Assembly (NCBI GenBank): GCA_960531495.1
Contig: CAUIJY010000068.1
Coordinates: 868,001 to 932,000, forward strand
DNA: 64,000 bases
Source: Zeus faber
Lineage: Eukaryota > Chordata > Actinopteri > Zeiformes > Zeidae
Direction: 5' to 3'
The notes below the pieces were generated by a model that did not search any database, had not been told where the DNA came from, and saw nothing but the letters and a program-made list of their open reading frames with translations. The position numbers and the translations under genes are program-made. Every line of letters starts with the position of its first letter. The first letter of the stretch is position 1. Shown piece after piece: positions 24,908 to 38,725 of the stretch.

Positions 24908-27577
24908 GGTAAATACTGTTATGAACTGATTTGTAATGGGAAAGTACTGTTTGCAAAACAGTTTTTGGCACATCTAACAAGTTTTTCTGTAATTACAAGC
25001 ATTTTCATAAAAACCTGCATGGATGGCAAACAAGGCATTTTCAGGAAATTTAAAGACCGAAAGAATGTTTTGAGTAAAGGTTTCTGTCATGACTCTGTAG
25101 GAACTGCTCAGATAGTGTAAATACTGTTATGAACTCATTTGTTATGGGAAAGTACTGTTTGCAAAAGAGTTTTTGGCACATCTAACAAGTTTTTCTGAAA
25201 TTACGTGCAGTTTCATAAAAACCTGCATGGGTGGCAAACAAGGCATTTTCAGGCAATTTAAAGACTGAAAGGATGTTTTGAGTAAAGGTTTCTGTCATAA
25301 CTCTGTAGGAACTGCTCAGATAGTGTAAATACTGTTATGAACTGATTTGTAATGGGAAAGTACTGTTTGCAGAACAGTTTTTGGCACATCTAACAATTGT
25401 TTTCTGAAATTACGAGCATTTTCATAAAAACCTGCATGGATGGCAAACAAGGCATTTTCAGGCAATTGAAAGACTGAAAGGATGTTTTGAGTAAAGGTTT
25501 GTGTCATGACTCTCTAGGACCTGCTCAGATAGTGTAAATACTGTTATGAACTGATTTGTAATGGGAAAGTACTGTTTGCAAAACAGTTTTTGGCACATCT
25601 AACAAGTTTTTCTGAAATTACAAGCATTTTCATAAAAACCTGCATGGATGTCAAACAAGGCATTTCCTGGAAATTTAAAGACCGAAAGAATGTTTTGAGT
25701 AAAGGTTTCTGTCATGACTCTGTAGGAACTGCTCAGATAGTGTAAATACTGTTATGAACTCTTTTGTAATGGGAAAGTACTGTTTGAAAAAGAGTTTTTG
25801 GCACATCTAACAAGTTTTTCGGAAATTATGAGCATTTTCATAAAAACCTGCATGGATGGCAAACAAGGCATTTTCAGGCAATTTGGAGACTGAAAGGATG
25901 TTTTGAGTAAAGGTTTCTGTCATGACTCTCTAGGACCTGCTCAGATAGTGTAAATACTGTTATGAACTGATTTGTAATGGGAAAGTACTGTTTGCAAAAG
26001 AGTTTTTGGCACATCTAACAAGTTTTTCTGAAATTACAAGCATTTTCATAAAAACCTGCATGGATGGCAAACAAGGCATTTTCAGGCAATTTAAAGACTG
26101 AAAGAATGTTTTGAGTAAAGGTTTCTGTCATGACTCTCTAGGACTTGCTCAGATAGTGTAAATACTGTTATGAACTGATTTGTAATGGGAAAGTACTGTT
26201 TGCAAAACAGTTTTTGGCACATCTAACAAGTTTTTCTGTAGTTACAAGCATTTTCATAAAAACCTACATGGATGGAAAACAAGGCATTTTCAGGCAATTG
26301 AAAGACTGAAAGGATGTTTTGAGTAAAGGTTTCTGTCATGACTCTCTAGGACCTGCTCAGATAGTGTAAATACTGTTATGAACTGATTTGTAATGGGAAA
26401 GTACTGTTTGCAAAACAGTTTTTGGCACATCTAACAAGTTTTTCTGAAATTACAAGCATTTTCATAAAAACCTGCATGGATGGCAAACAAGGCATTTCCT
26501 GGAAATTTAAAGACCGAAAGAATGTTTTGAGTAAAGGTTTCTGTCATGACTCTGTAGGAACTGCTCAGATAGTGTAAATACTGTTATGAACTCATTTGTA
26601 ATGGGAAAGTACTGTTTGAAAAAGAGTTTTTGGCACATCTAACAAGTTTTTCGGAAATTATGAGCATTTTCATAAAAACCTGCATGGATGGCAAACAAGG
26701 CATTTTCAGGCAATTTGGAGACTGAAAGGATGTTAAGAGTAAAGGTTTCTGTCATGACTCTCTAGGACCTGCTCAGATAGTGTAAATACTGTTATGAACT
26801 GATTTGTAATGGGAAAGTACCGTTTGCAAAACAGTTTTTGGCACATCTAACAAGTTTTTCTGAAATTACGAGCAGTTTCATAAAAACCTGCATGGGGGGC
26901 AAACATGGCATTTTCAGGCAATTTAAAGACTGAAAGGATGTTTTGAGTAAAGGTTTCTGTCATGACTCTCTAGGACCTGCTCAGATAGTGTAAATACTGT
27001 TATGAACTGATTTGTAATGGGAAAGTACTGTTTGCAAAAGAGTTTTTGGCACATCTAACAAGTTTTTCTGAAATTACAAGCATTTTCATAAAAACCTGCA
27101 TGGATGGCAAACAAGGCATTTTCAGGCAATTTAAAGACTGAAAGGATGTTTTGAGTAAAGGTTTCTGTCATAACTCTTTAGGAACTGCTCAGATAGGGTA
27201 AATACTGTTATGAACTGATTTGTAATGGGAAAGTACTGTTTGCAAAACAGTTTTTGGCACATCTAACAAGTTTTTCTGTAATTACAAGCATTTTCATAAA
27301 AACCTGCATGGATGGCAAACAAGGCATTTTCAGGAAATTTAAAGACCGAAAGAATGTTTTGAGTAAAGGTTTCTGTCATGACTCTGTAGGAACTGCTCAG
27401 ATAGTGTAAATACTGTTATGAACTCATTTGTTATGGGAAAGTACTGTTTGCAAAAGAGTTTTTGGCACATCTAACAAGTTTTTCTGAAATTACGTGCAGT
27501 TTCATAAAAACCTGCATGGGTGGCAAACAAGGCATTTTCAGGCAATTTAAAGACTGAAAGGATGTTTTGAGTAAAGG
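24908..27577 (+). repeat. Duplicated block, offset 5,620 bp (27 monomers), copy 1
   Basis: Matches 30,528-33,197. Shared rare marks are GGATGTCAAACAAGG, GAACTCTTTTGTAATG, TCTGTAGTTACAAGC and ATGTTAAGAGT. A difference noted is GAACTGATTTG near 26,173 against GAACTCATTTG near 31,793. The limits are AGATAGGG against AGATAGTG on the left and GACTCTCTAGG against AACTCTGTAGG on the right. Confidence 0.87.
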
Positions 27578-27587
27578 TTTCTGTCAT
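26340..27587 (+). repeat. 1,248-bp (6-monomer) tandem duplication, copy 1
   Basis: Carries the rare mark ATGTTAAGAGT (26,731) where all other classes read ATGTTTTGAGT. The next copy starts at 27,588. The only mismatch I noticed between them is AAACAG here against AAGAG-type at about 26,416/27,664. Its class order (A, B, G, H, D, E) differs from the A-F hexamer, so this six-monomer unit arose separately. Confidence 0.85.
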
Positions 27588-28835
27588 GACTCTCTAGGAC
27601 CTGCTCAGATAGTGTAAATACTGTTATGAACTGATTTGTAATGGGAAAGTACTGTTTGCAAAAGAGTTTTTGGCACATCTAACAAGTTTTTCTGAAATTA
27701 CAAGCATTTTCATAAAAACCTGCATGGATGGCAAACAAGGCATTTCCTGGAAATTTAAAGACCGAAAGAATGTTTTGAGTAAAGGTTTCTGTCATGACTC
27801 TGTAGGAACTGCTCAGATAGTGTAAATACTGTTATGAACTCATTTGTAATGGGAAAGTACTGTTTGAAAAAGAGTTTTTGGCACATCTAACAAGTTTTTC
27901 GGAAATTATGAGCATTTTCATAAAAACCTGCATGGATGGCAAACAAGGCATTTTCAGGCAATTTGGAGACTGAAAGGATGTTAAGAGTAAAGGTTTCTGT
28001 CATGACTCTCTAGGACCTGCTCAGATAGTGTAAATACTGTTATGAACTGATTTGTAATGGGAAAGTACCGTTTGCAAAACAGTTTTTGGCACATCTAACA
28101 AGTTTTTCTGAAATTACGAGCAGTTTCATAAAAACCTGCATGGGGGGCAAACATGGCATTTTCAGGCAATTTAAAGACTGAAAGGATGTTTTGAGTAAAG
28201 GTTTCTGTCATGACTCTCTAGGACCTGCTCAGATAGTGTAAATACTGTTATGAACTGATTTGTAATGGGAAAGTACTGTTTGCAAAAGAGTTTTTGGCAC
28301 ATCTAACAAGTTTTTCTGAAATTACAAGCATTTTCATAAAAACCTGCATGGATGGCAAACAAGGCATTTTCAGGCAATTTAAAGACTGAAAGGATGTTTT
28401 GAGTAAAGGTTTCTGTCATAACTCTTTAGGAACTGCTCAGATAGGGTAAATACTGTTATGAACTGATTTGTAATGGGAAAGTACTGTTTGCAAAACAGTT
28501 TTTGGCACATCTAACAAGTTTTTCTGTAATTACAAGCATTTTCATAAAAACCTGCATGGATGGCAAACAAGGCATTTTCAGGAAATTTAAAGACCGAAAG
28601 AATGTTTTGAGTAAAGGTTTCTGTCATGACTCTGTAGGAACTGCTCAGATAGTGTAAATACTGTTATGAACTCATTTGTTATGGGAAAGTACTGTTTGCA
28701 AAAGAGTTTTTGGCACATCTAACAAGTTTTTCTGAAATTACGTGCAGTTTCATAAAAACCTGCATGGGTGGCAAACAAGGCATTTTCAGGCAATTTAAAG
28801 ACTGAAAGGATGTTTTGAGTAAAGGTTTCTGTCAT
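27588..28835 (+). repeat. 1,248-bp (6-monomer) tandem duplication, copy 2
   Basis: Direct neighbour of 26,340-27,587 with ATGTTAAGAGT at 27,979. The copy 1 to copy 2 junction is an E/F-type hybrid (ACGTGCAG at the front, CTCTCTAGGACCTG behind), the expected product of unequal crossing over. From 27,665 on it also matches 32,037 onward at an offset of 4,372 bp. Confidence 0.85.
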
Positions 28836-28939
28836 AACTCTGTAGGAACTGCTCAGATAGTGTAAATACTGTTATGAACTGATTTGTAATGGGAAAGTAC
28901 TGTTTGCAGAACAGTTTTTGGCACATCTAACAATTTTTT

Positions 28940-29148
28940 TCTGAAATTACGAGCATTTTCATAAAAACCTGCATGGATGGCAAACAAGGCATTTTCAGGC
29001 AATTGAAAGACTGAAAGGATGTTTTGAGTAAAGGTTTCTGTCATAACTCTCTAGGACCTGCTCAGATAGTGTAAATACTGTTATGAACTGATTTGTAATG
29101 GGAAAGTACTGTTTGCAGAACAGTTTTTGGCACATCTAACAATTTTTT
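28940..29148 (+). repeat. Single-monomer tandem duplication, F/E hybrid (209 bp)
   Basis: This monomer has F marks in front (AATTGAAAG, CTCTCTAGGACCTG) but CATAAC, CAGAACAG and CAATTTTTTT from E at or near the back, and is followed by a normal F at 29,149. It inserts exactly one extra monomer relative to the matching place at 33.2 kb: the offset to the right-hand homologue changes from 4,372 to 4,163 bp, a step of 209. Confidence 0.85.
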
Positions 29149-30925
29149 TCTGAAATTACGAGCATTTTCATAAAAACCTGCATGGATGGCAAACAAGGCA
29201 TTTTCAGGCAATTGAAAGACTGAAAGGATGTTTTGAGTAAAGGTTTCTGTCATGACTCTCTAGGACCTGCTCAGATAGTGTAAATACTGTTATGAACTGA
29301 TTTGTAATGGGAAAGTACTGTTTGCAAAACAGTTTTTGGCACATCTAACAAGTTTTTCTGAAATTACAAGCATTTTCATAAAAACCTGCATGGATGGCAA
29401 ACAAGGCATTTCCTGGAAATTTAAAGACCGAAAGAATGTTTTGAGTAAAGGTTTCTGTCATGACTCTGTAGGAACTGCTCAGATAGTGTAAATACTGTTA
29501 TGAACTCATTTGTAATGGGAAAGTACTGTTTGAAAAAGAGTTTTTGGCACATCTAACAAGTTTTTCGGAAATTATGAGCATTTTCATAAAAACCTGCATG
29601 GATGGCAAACAAGGCATTTTCAGGCAATTTGGAGACTGAAAGGATGTTTTGAGTAAAGGTTTCTGTCATGACTCTCTAGGACCTGCTCAGATAGTGTAAA
29701 TACTGTTATGAACTGATTTGTAATGGGAAAGTACTGTTTGCAAAAGAGTTTTTGGCACATCTAACAAGTTTTTCTGAAATTACAAGCATTTTCATAAAAA
29801 CCTGCATGGATGGCAAACAAGGCATTTTCAGGCAATTTAAAGACTGAAAGGATGTTTTGAGTAAAGGTTTCTGTCATAACTCTTTAGGAGCTGCTCAGAT
29901 AGGGTAAATACTGTTATGAACTGATTTGTAATGGGAAAGTACTGTTTGCAAAAGAGTTTTTGGCACATCTAACAAGTTTTTCTGAAATTACGTGCAGTTT
30001 CATAAAAACCTGCATGGGTGGCAAACAAGGCATTTTCAGGCAATTTAAAGACTGAAAGGATGTTTTGAGTAAAGGTTTCTGTCATAACTGTTTAGGAACT
30101 GCTCAGATAGGGTAAATACTGTTATGAACTCATTTGTAATGGGAAAGTACTGTTTGCAGAACAGTTTTTGGCACATCTTACAATTTTTTTCTGAAATTAC
30201 GAGCATTTTCATAAAAACCTGCATGGATGGCAAACAAGGCATTTTCAGGCAATTTAAAGACTGAAAGGATGTTTTGAGTAAAGGTTTCTGTCATAAATCT
30301 GTAGGAACTGCTCAGATAGTGTAAATACTGTTATGAACTCATTTGTAATGGGAAAGTACTGTTTGCAAAATAGTTTTTGGCACATCTAACAAGTTTTTCT
30401 GAAATTACGAGCAGTTTCATAAAAACCTGCGTGGGGGGCAAACATGGCATTTTCATGCAATTTAAAGACTGAAAGGATGTTTTGAGTAAAGGTTTCTGTC
30501 ATGACTCTCTAGGACTTGCTCAGATAGTGTAAATACTGTTATGAACTGATTTGTAATGGGAAAGTACTGTTTGCAAAACAGTTTTTGGCACATCTAACAA
30601 GTTTTTCTGTAATTACAAGCATTTTCATAAAAACCTGCATGGATGGCAAACAAGGCATTTTCAGGAAATTTAAAGACCGAAAGAATGTTTTGAGTAAAGG
30701 TTTCTGTCATGACTCTGTAGGAACTGCTCAGATAGTGTAAATACTGTTATGAACTCATTTGTTATGGGAAAGTACTGTTTGCAAAAGAGTTTTTGGCACA
30801 TCTAACAAGTTTTTCTGAAATTACGTGCAGTTTCATAAAAACCTGCATGGGTGGCAAACAAGGCATTTTCAGGCAATTTAAAGACTGAAAGGATGTTTTG
30901 AGTAAAGGTTTCTGTCATAACTCTG
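29045..30925 (+). repeat. Duplicated block, offset 4,163 bp (20 monomers), copy 1
   Basis: Matches 33,208-35,088, including AGGAGCTGC, the E2-I-G run and the rare TTTTCATGCAATTT (30,448/34,611). Identity ends where the right copy has E2 (AACTGTTTAGG) and this one has E (AACTCTGTAGG). Confidence 0.87.
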
Positions 30926-33197
30926 TAGGAACTGCTCAGATAGTGTAAATACTGTTATGAACTGATTTGTAATGGGAAAGTACTGTTTGCAGAACAGTTT
31001 TTGGCACATCTAACAATTGTTTTCTGAAATTACGAGCATTTTCATAAAAACCTGCATGGATGGCAAACAAGGCATTTTCAGGCAATTGAAAGACTGAAAG
31101 GATGTTTTGAGTAAAGGTTTGTGTCATGACTCTCTAGGACCTGCTCAGATAGTGTAAATACTGTTATGAACTGATTTGTAATGGGAAAGTACTGTTTGCA
31201 AAACAGTTTTTGGCACATCTAACAAGTTTTTCTGAAATTACAAGCATTTTCATAAAAACCTGCATGGATGTCAAACAAGGCATTTCCTGGAAATTTAAAG
31301 ACCGAAAGAATGTTTTGAGTAAAGGTTTCTGTCATGACTCTGTAGGAACTGCTCAGATAGTGTAAATACTGTTATGAACTCTTTTGTAATGGGAAAGTAC
31401 TGTTTGAAAAAGAGTTTTTGGCACATCTAACAAGTTTTTCGGAAATTATGAGCATTTTCATAAAAACCTGCATGGATGGCAAACAAGGCATTTTCAGGCA
31501 ATTTGGAGACTGAAAGGATGTTTTGAGTAAAGGTTTCTGTCATGACTCTCTAGGACCTGCTCAGATAGTGTAAATACTGTTATGAACTGATTTGTAATGG
31601 GAAAGTACTGTTTGCAAAAGAGTTTTTGGCACATCTAACAAGTTTTTCTGAAATTACAAGCATTTTCATAAAAACCTGCATGGATGGCAAACAAGGCATT
31701 TTCAGGCAATTTAAAGACTGAAAGAATGTTTTGAGTAAAGGTTTCTGTCATGACTCTCTAGGACTTGCTCAGATAGTGTAAATACTGTTATGAACTCATT
31801 TGTAATGGGAAAGTACTGTTTGCAAAACAGTTTTTGGCACATCTAACAAGTTTTTCTGTAGTTACAAGCATTTTCATAAAAACCTACATGGATGGAAAAC
31901 AAGGCATTTTCAGGCAATTGAAAGACTGAAAGGATGTTTTGAGTAAAGGTTTCTGTCATGACTCTCTAGGACCTGCTCAGATAGTGTAAATACTGTTATG
32001 AACTGATTTGTAATGGGAAAGTACTGTTTGCAAAACAGTTTTTGGCACATCTAACAAGTTTTTCTGAAATTACAAGCATTTTCATAAAAACCTGCATGGA
32101 TGGCAAACAAGGCATTTCCTGGAAATTTAAAGACCGAAAGAATGTTTTGAGTAAAGGTTTCTGTCATGACTCTGTAGGAACTGCTCAGATAGTGTAAATA
32201 CTGTTATGAACTCATTTGTAATGGGAAAGTACTGTTTGAAAAAGAGTTTTTGGCACATCTAACAAGTTTTTCGGAAATTATGAGCATTTTCATAAAAACC
32301 TGCATGGATGGCAAACAAGGCATTTTCAGGCAATTTGGAGACTGAAAGGATGTTAAGAGTAAAGGTTTCTGTCATGACTCTCTAGGACCTGCTCAGATAG
32401 TGTAAATACTGTTATGAACTGATTTGTAATGGGAAAGTACCGTTTGCAAAACAGTTTTTGGCACATCTAACAAGTTTTTCTGAAATTACGAGCAGTTTCA
32501 TAAAAACCTGCATGGGGGGCAAACATGGCATTTTCAGGCAATTTAAAGACTGAAAGGATGTTTTGAGTAAAGGTTTCTGTCATGACTCTCTAGGACCTGC
32601 TCAGATAGTGTAAATACTGTTATGAACTGATTTGTAATGGGAAAGTACTGTTTGCAAAAGAGTTTTTGGCACATCTAACAAGTTTTTCTGAAATTACAAG
32701 CATTTTCATAAAAACCTGCATGGATGGCAAACAAGGCATTTTCAGGCAATTTAAAGACTGAAAGGATGTTTTGAGTAAAGGTTTCTGTCATAACTCTTTA
32801 GGAACTGCTCAGATAGGGTAAATACTGTTATGAACTGATTTGTAATGGGAAAGTACTGTTTGCAAAACAGTTTTTGGCACATCTAACAAGTTTTTCTGTA
32901 ATTACAAGCATTTTCATAAAAACCTGCATGGATGGCAAACAAGGCATTTTCAGGAAATTTAAAGACCGAAAGAATGTTTTGAGTAAAGGTTTCTGTCATG
33001 ACTCTGTAGGAACTGCTCAGATAGTGTAAATACTGTTATGAACTCATTTGTTATGGGAAAGTACTGTTTGCAAAAGAGTTTTTGGCACATCTAACAAGTT
33101 TTTCTGAAATTACGTGCAGTTTCATAAAAACCTGCATGGGTGGCAAACAAGGCATTTTCAGGCAATTTAAAGACTGAAAGGATGTTTTGAGTAAAGG
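30528..33197 (+). repeat. Duplicated block, offset 5,620 bp (27 monomers), copy 2
   Basis: Copy of 24,908-27,577 with the rare marks GGATGTCAAACAAGG, GAACTCTTTTG, TCTGTAGTTAC and ATGTTAAGAGT (32,351). Its right part is also the first 1.5 kb of the 8,744-bp unit that starts at 31,685. Confidence 0.87.
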
Positions 33198-34143
33198 TTT
33201 CTGTCATAACTCTGTAGGAACTGCTCAGATAGTGTAAATACTGTTATGAACTGATTTGTAATGGGAAAGTACTGTTTGCAGAACAGTTTTTGGCACATCT
33301 AACAATTTTTTTCTGAAATTACGAGCATTTTCATAAAAACCTGCATGGATGGCAAACAAGGCATTTTCAGGCAATTGAAAGACTGAAAGGATGTTTTGAG
33401 TAAAGGTTTCTGTCATGACTCTCTAGGACCTGCTCAGATAGTGTAAATACTGTTATGAACTGATTTGTAATGGGAAAGTACTGTTTGCAAAACAGTTTTT
33501 GGCACATCTAACAAGTTTTTCTGAAATTACAAGCATTTTCATAAAAACCTGCATGGATGGCAAACAAGGCATTTCCTGGAAATTTAAAGACCGAAAGAAT
33601 GTTTTGAGTAAAGGTTTCTGTCATGACTCTGTAGGAACTGCTCAGATAGTGTAAATACTGTTATGAACTCATTTGTAATGGGAAAGTACTGTTTGAAAAA
33701 GAGTTTTTGGCACATCTAACAAGTTTTTCGGAAATTATGAGCATTTTCATAAAAACCTGCATGGATGGCAAACAAGGCATTTTCAGGCAATTTGGAGACT
33801 GAAAGGATGTTTTGAGTAAAGGTTTCTGTCATGACTCTCTAGGACCTGCTCAGATAGTGTAAATACTGTTATGAACTGATTTGTAATGGGAAAGTACTGT
33901 TTGCAAAAGAGTTTTTGGCACATCTAACAAGTTTTTCTGAAATTACAAGCATTTTCATAAAAACCTGCATGGATGGCAAACAAGGCATTTTCAGGCAATT
34001 TAAAGACTGAAAGGATGTTTTGAGTAAAGGTTTCTGTCATAACTCTTTAGGAGCTGCTCAGATAGGGTAAATACTGTTATGAACTGATTTGTAATGGGAA
34101 AGTACTGTTTGCAAAAGAGTTTTTGGCACATCTAACAAGTTTT

Positions 34144-34352
34144 TCTGAAATTACGTGCAGTTTCATAAAAACCTGCATGGGTGGCAAACAAGGCATTTTC
34201 AGGCAATTTAAAGACTGAAAGGATGTTTTGAGTAAAGGTTTCTGTCATAACTGTTTAGGAACTGCTCAGATAGGGTAAATACTGTTATGAACTCATTTGT
34301 AATGGGAAAGTACTGTTTGCAGAACAGTTTTTGGCACATCTTACAATTTTTT
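34144..34352 (+). repeat. Class E2 monomer (exemplar, 209 bp)
   Basis: E-like 5' half (ACGTGCAG, GCATGGGTGGC) joined to CATAACTGTTTAGGAACTGC, AGATAGGGTAAATAC, GAACTCATTTG, GCAGAACAG and CACATCTTACAATTTTTTT. The last mark, CTTACAAT instead of CTAACAAT, is specific and also occurs in the 6038-6246 and 22,069-22,277 monomers. Like E it is 209 bp. It is common from about 13.9 kb to 59.8 kb. Confidence 0.85.
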
Positions 34353-34560
34353 TCTGAAATTACGAGCATTTTCATAAAAACCTGCATGGATGGCAAACAA
34401 GGCATTTTCAGGCAATTTAAAGACTGAAAGGATGTTTTGAGTAAAGGTTTCTGTCATAAATCTGTAGGAACTGCTCAGATAGTGTAAATACTGTTATGAA
34501 CTCATTTGTAATGGGAAAGTACTGTTTGCAAAATAGTTTTTGGCACATCTAACAAGTTTT
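34353..34560 (+). repeat. Class I monomer (exemplar, 208 bp)
   Basis: Follows E2 and precedes G. Defined by ACGAGCATTTT, GTCATAAATCTGTAGG (AAATCTG instead of AACTCTG), GAACTCATTTG and CAAAATAGTTTTTGG. The run E2-I-G-D repeats many times between about 30 and 60 kb. Confidence 0.83.
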
Positions 34561-35784
34561 TCTGAAATTACGAGCAGTTTCATAAAAACCTGCGTGGGGG
34601 GCAAACATGGCATTTTCATGCAATTTAAAGACTGAAAGGATGTTTTGAGTAAAGGTTTCTGTCATGACTCTCTAGGACTTGCTCAGATAGTGTAAATACT
34701 GTTATGAACTGATTTGTAATGGGAAAGTACTGTTTGCAAAACAGTTTTTGGCACATCTAACAAGTTTTTCTGTAATTACAAGCATTTTCATAAAAACCTG
34801 CATGGATGGCAAACAAGGCATTTTCAGGAAATTTAAAGACCGAAAGAATGTTTTGAGTAAAGGTTTCTGTCATGACTCTGTAGGAACTGCTCAGATAGTG
34901 TAAATACTGTTATGAACTCATTTGTTATGGGAAAGTACTGTTTGCAAAAGAGTTTTTGGCACATCTAACAAGTTTTTCTGAAATTACGTGCAGTTTCATA
35001 AAAACCTGCATGGGTGGCAAACAAGGCATTTTCAGGCAATTTAAAGACTGAAAGGATGTTTTGAGTAAAGGTTTCTGTCATAACTGTTTAGGAACTGCTC
35101 AGATAGGGTAAATACTGTTATGAACTCATTTGTAATGGGAAAGTACTGTTTGCAGAACAGTTTTTGGCACATCTTACAATTTTTTTCTGAAATTACGAGC
35201 ATTTTCATAAAAACCTGCATGGATGGCAAACAAGGCATTTTCAGGCAATTTAAAGACTGAAAGGATGTTTTGAGTAAAGGTTTCTGTCATAAATCTGTAG
35301 GAACTGCTCAGATAGTGTAAATACTGTTATGAACTCATTTGTAATGGGAAAGTACTGTTTGCAAAATAGTTTTTGGCACATCTAACAAGTTTTTCTGAAA
35401 TTACGAGCAGTTTCATAAAAACCTGCGTGGGGGGCAAACATGGCATTTTCAGGCAATTTAAAGACTGAAAGGATGTTTTGAGTAAAGGTTTCTGTCATGA
35501 CTCTCTAGGACTTGCTCAGATAGTGTAAATACTGTTATGAACTGATTTGTAATGGGAAAGTACTGTTTGCAAAACAGTTTTTGGCACATCTAACAAGTTT
35601 TTCTGTAATTACAAGCATTTTCATAAAAACCTGCATGGATGGCAAACAAGGCATTTTCAGGAAATTTAAAGACCGAAAGAATGTTTTGAGTAAAGGTTTC
35701 TGTCATGACTCTGTAGGAACTGCTCAGATAGTGTAAATACTGTTATGAACTCATTTGTTATGGGAAAGTACTGTTTGCAAAAGA

Positions 35785-38074
35785 GTTTTTGGCACATCTA
35801 ACAAGTTTTTCTGAAATTACAAGCATTTTCATAAAAACCTGCATGGATGGCAAACAAGGCATTTCCTGGAAATTTAAAGACCGAAAGAATGTTTTGAGTA
35901 AAGGTTTCTGTCATGACTCTGTAGGAACTGCTCAGATAGTGTAAATACTGTTATGAACTCATTTGTAATGGGAAAGTACTGTTTGAAAAAGAGTTTTTGG
36001 CACATCTAACAAGTTTTTCGGAAATTATGAGCATTTTCATAAAAACCTGCATGGATGGCAAACAAGGCATTTTCAGGCAATTTGGAGACTGAAAGGATGT
36101 TTTGAGTAAAGGTTTCTGTCATGACTCTCTAGGACCTGCTCAGATAGTGTAAATACTGTTATGAACTGATTTGTAATGGGAAAGTACTGTTTGCAAAAGA
36201 GTTTTTGGCACATCTAACAAGTTTTTCTGAAATTACAAGCATTTTCATAAAAACCTGCATGGATGGCAAACAAGGCATTTTCAGGCAATTTAAAGACTGA
36301 AAGGATGTTTTGAGTAAAGGTTTCTGTCATAACTCTTTAGGAGCTGCTCAGATAGGGTAAATACTGTTATGAACTGATTTGTAATGGGAAAGTACTGTTT
36401 GCAAAAGAGTTTTTGGCACATCTAACAAGTTTTTCTGAAATTACGTGCAGTTTCATAAAAACCTGCATGGGTGGCAAACAAGGCATTTTCAGGCAATTTA
36501 AAGACTGAAAGGATGTTTTGAGTAAAGGTTTCTGTCATAACTGTTTAGGAACTGCTCAGATAGGGTAAATACTGTTATGAACTCATTTGTAATGGGAAAG
36601 TACTGTTTGCAGAACAGTTTTTGGCACATCTTACAATTTTTTTCTGAAATTACGAGCATTTTCATAAAAACCTGCATGGATGGCAAACAAGGCATTTTCA
36701 GGCAATTTAAAGACTGAAAGGATGTTTTGAGTAAAGGTTTCTGTCATAAATCTGTAGGAACTGCTCAGATAGTGTAAATACTGTTATGAACTCATTTGTA
36801 ATGGGAAAGTACTGTTTGCAAAATAGTTTTTGGCACATCTAACAAGTTTTTCTGAAATTACGAGCAGTTTCATAAAAACCTGCGTGGGGGGCAAACATGG
36901 CATTTTCATGCAATTTAAAGACTGAAAGGATGTTTTGAGTAAAGGTTTCTGTCATGACTCTCTAGGACTTGCTCAGATAGTGTAAATACTGTTATGAACT
37001 GATTTGTAATGGGAAAGTACTGTTTGCAAAACAGTTTTTGGCACATCTAACAAGTTTTTCTGTAATTACAAGCATTTTCATAAAAACCTGCATGGATGGC
37101 AAACAAGGCATTTTCAGGAAATTTAAAGACCGAAAGAATGTTTTGAGTAAAGGTTTCTGTCATGACTCTGTAGGAACTGCTCAGATAGTGTAAATACTGT
37201 TATGAACTCATTTGTTATGGGAAAGTACTGTTTGCAAAAGAGTTTTTGGCACATCTAACAAGTTTTTCTGAAATTACGTGCAGTTTCATAAAAACCTGCA
37301 TGGGTGGCAAACAAGGCATTTTCAGGCAATTTAAAGACTGAAAGGATGTTTTGAGTAAAGGTTTCTGTCATAACTGTTTAGGAACTGCTCAGATAGGGTA
37401 AATACTGTTATGAACTCATTTGTAATGGGAAAGTACTGTTTGCAGAACAGTTTTTGGCACATCTTACAATTTTTTTCTGAAATTACGAGCATTTTCATAA
37501 AAACCTGCATGGATGGCAAACAAGGCATTTTCAGGCAATTTAAAGACTGAAAGGATGTTTTGAGTAAAGGTTTCTGTCATAAATCTGTAGGAACTGCTCA
37601 GATAGTGTAAATACTGTTATGAACTCATTTGTAATGGGAAAGTACTGTTTGCAAAATAGTTTTTGGCACATCTAACAAGTTTTTCTGAAATTACGAGCAG
37701 TTTCATAAAAACCTGCGTGGGGGGCAAACATGGCATTTTCAGGCAATTTAAAGACTGAAAGGATGTTTTGAGTAAAGGTTTCTGTCATGACTCTCTAGGA
37801 CTTGCTCAGATAGTGTAAATACTGTTATGAACTGATTTGTAATGGGAAAGTACTGTTTGCAAAACAGTTTTTGGCACATCTAACAAGTTTTTCTGTAATT
37901 ACAAGCATTTTCATAAAAACCTGCATGGATGGCAAACAAGGCATTTTCAGGAAATTTAAAGACCGAAAGAATGTTTTGAGTAAAGGTTTCTGTCATGACT
38001 CTGTAGGAACTGCTCAGATAGTGTAAATACTGTTATGAACTCATTTGTTATGGGAAAGTACTGTTTGCAAAAGA
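35785..38074 (+). repeat. 2,290-bp (11-monomer) tandem duplication, copy 2 (first big unit)
   Basis: Repeats 33,495-35,784 with the same rare marks (AGGAGCTGC 36,342; TTTTCATGCAA 36,901). Identity continues to about 38,108, where ACGTGCAG replaces ACAAGCA. The junction is D joined directly to A. Confidence 0.9.
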
Positions 38075-38725
38075 GTTTTTGGCACATCTAACAAGTTTTT
38101 CTGAAATTACGTGCAGTTTCATAAAAACCTGCATGGGTGGCAAACACGGCATTTTCAGGCAATTTAAAGACTGAAAGGATGTTTTGAGTAAAGGTTTCTG
38201 TCATAACTCTGTAGGAACTGCTCAGATAGTGTAAATACTGTTATGAACTGATTTGTAATGGGAAAGTACTGTTTGCAGAACAGTTTTTGGCACATCTAAC
38301 AATTTTTTTCTGAAATTACGAGCATTTTCATAAAAACCTGCATGGATGGCAAACAAGGCATTTTCAGGCAATTTAAAGACTGAAAGGATATTTTGAGTAA
38401 AGGTTTCTGTCATGACTCTGTAGGACCTGCTCAGATAGTGTAAATACTGTTATGAACTGATTTGTAATGGGAAAGTACTGTTTGCAAAAGAGTTTTTGGC
38501 ACATCTAACAAGTTTTTCTGAAATTACGAGCAGTTTCATAAAAACCTGCATGGATGGCAAACAAGGCATTTTCAGGCAATTTAAAGACTGAAAGGATGTT
38601 TTGAGTAAAGGTTTCTGTCATAACTCTGTAGGAACTGCTCAGATAGTGTAAATACTGTTATGAACTGATTTGTAATGGGAAAGTACTGTTTGCAGAACAG
38701 TTTTTGGCACATCTAACAATTTTTT

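Larger units (their letters stand above)
33495..35784 (+). repeat. 2,290-bp (11-monomer) tandem duplication, copy 1 (first big unit)
   Basis: Order A-B-H-E2-I-G-D-E2-I-G-D, with AGGAGCTGC (34,052) and TTTTCATGCAA (34,611). The next 2,290 bp repeat it. The two E2 monomers are at 34,144 and 34,977, and again at 36,434 and 37,267. Confidence 0.9.
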
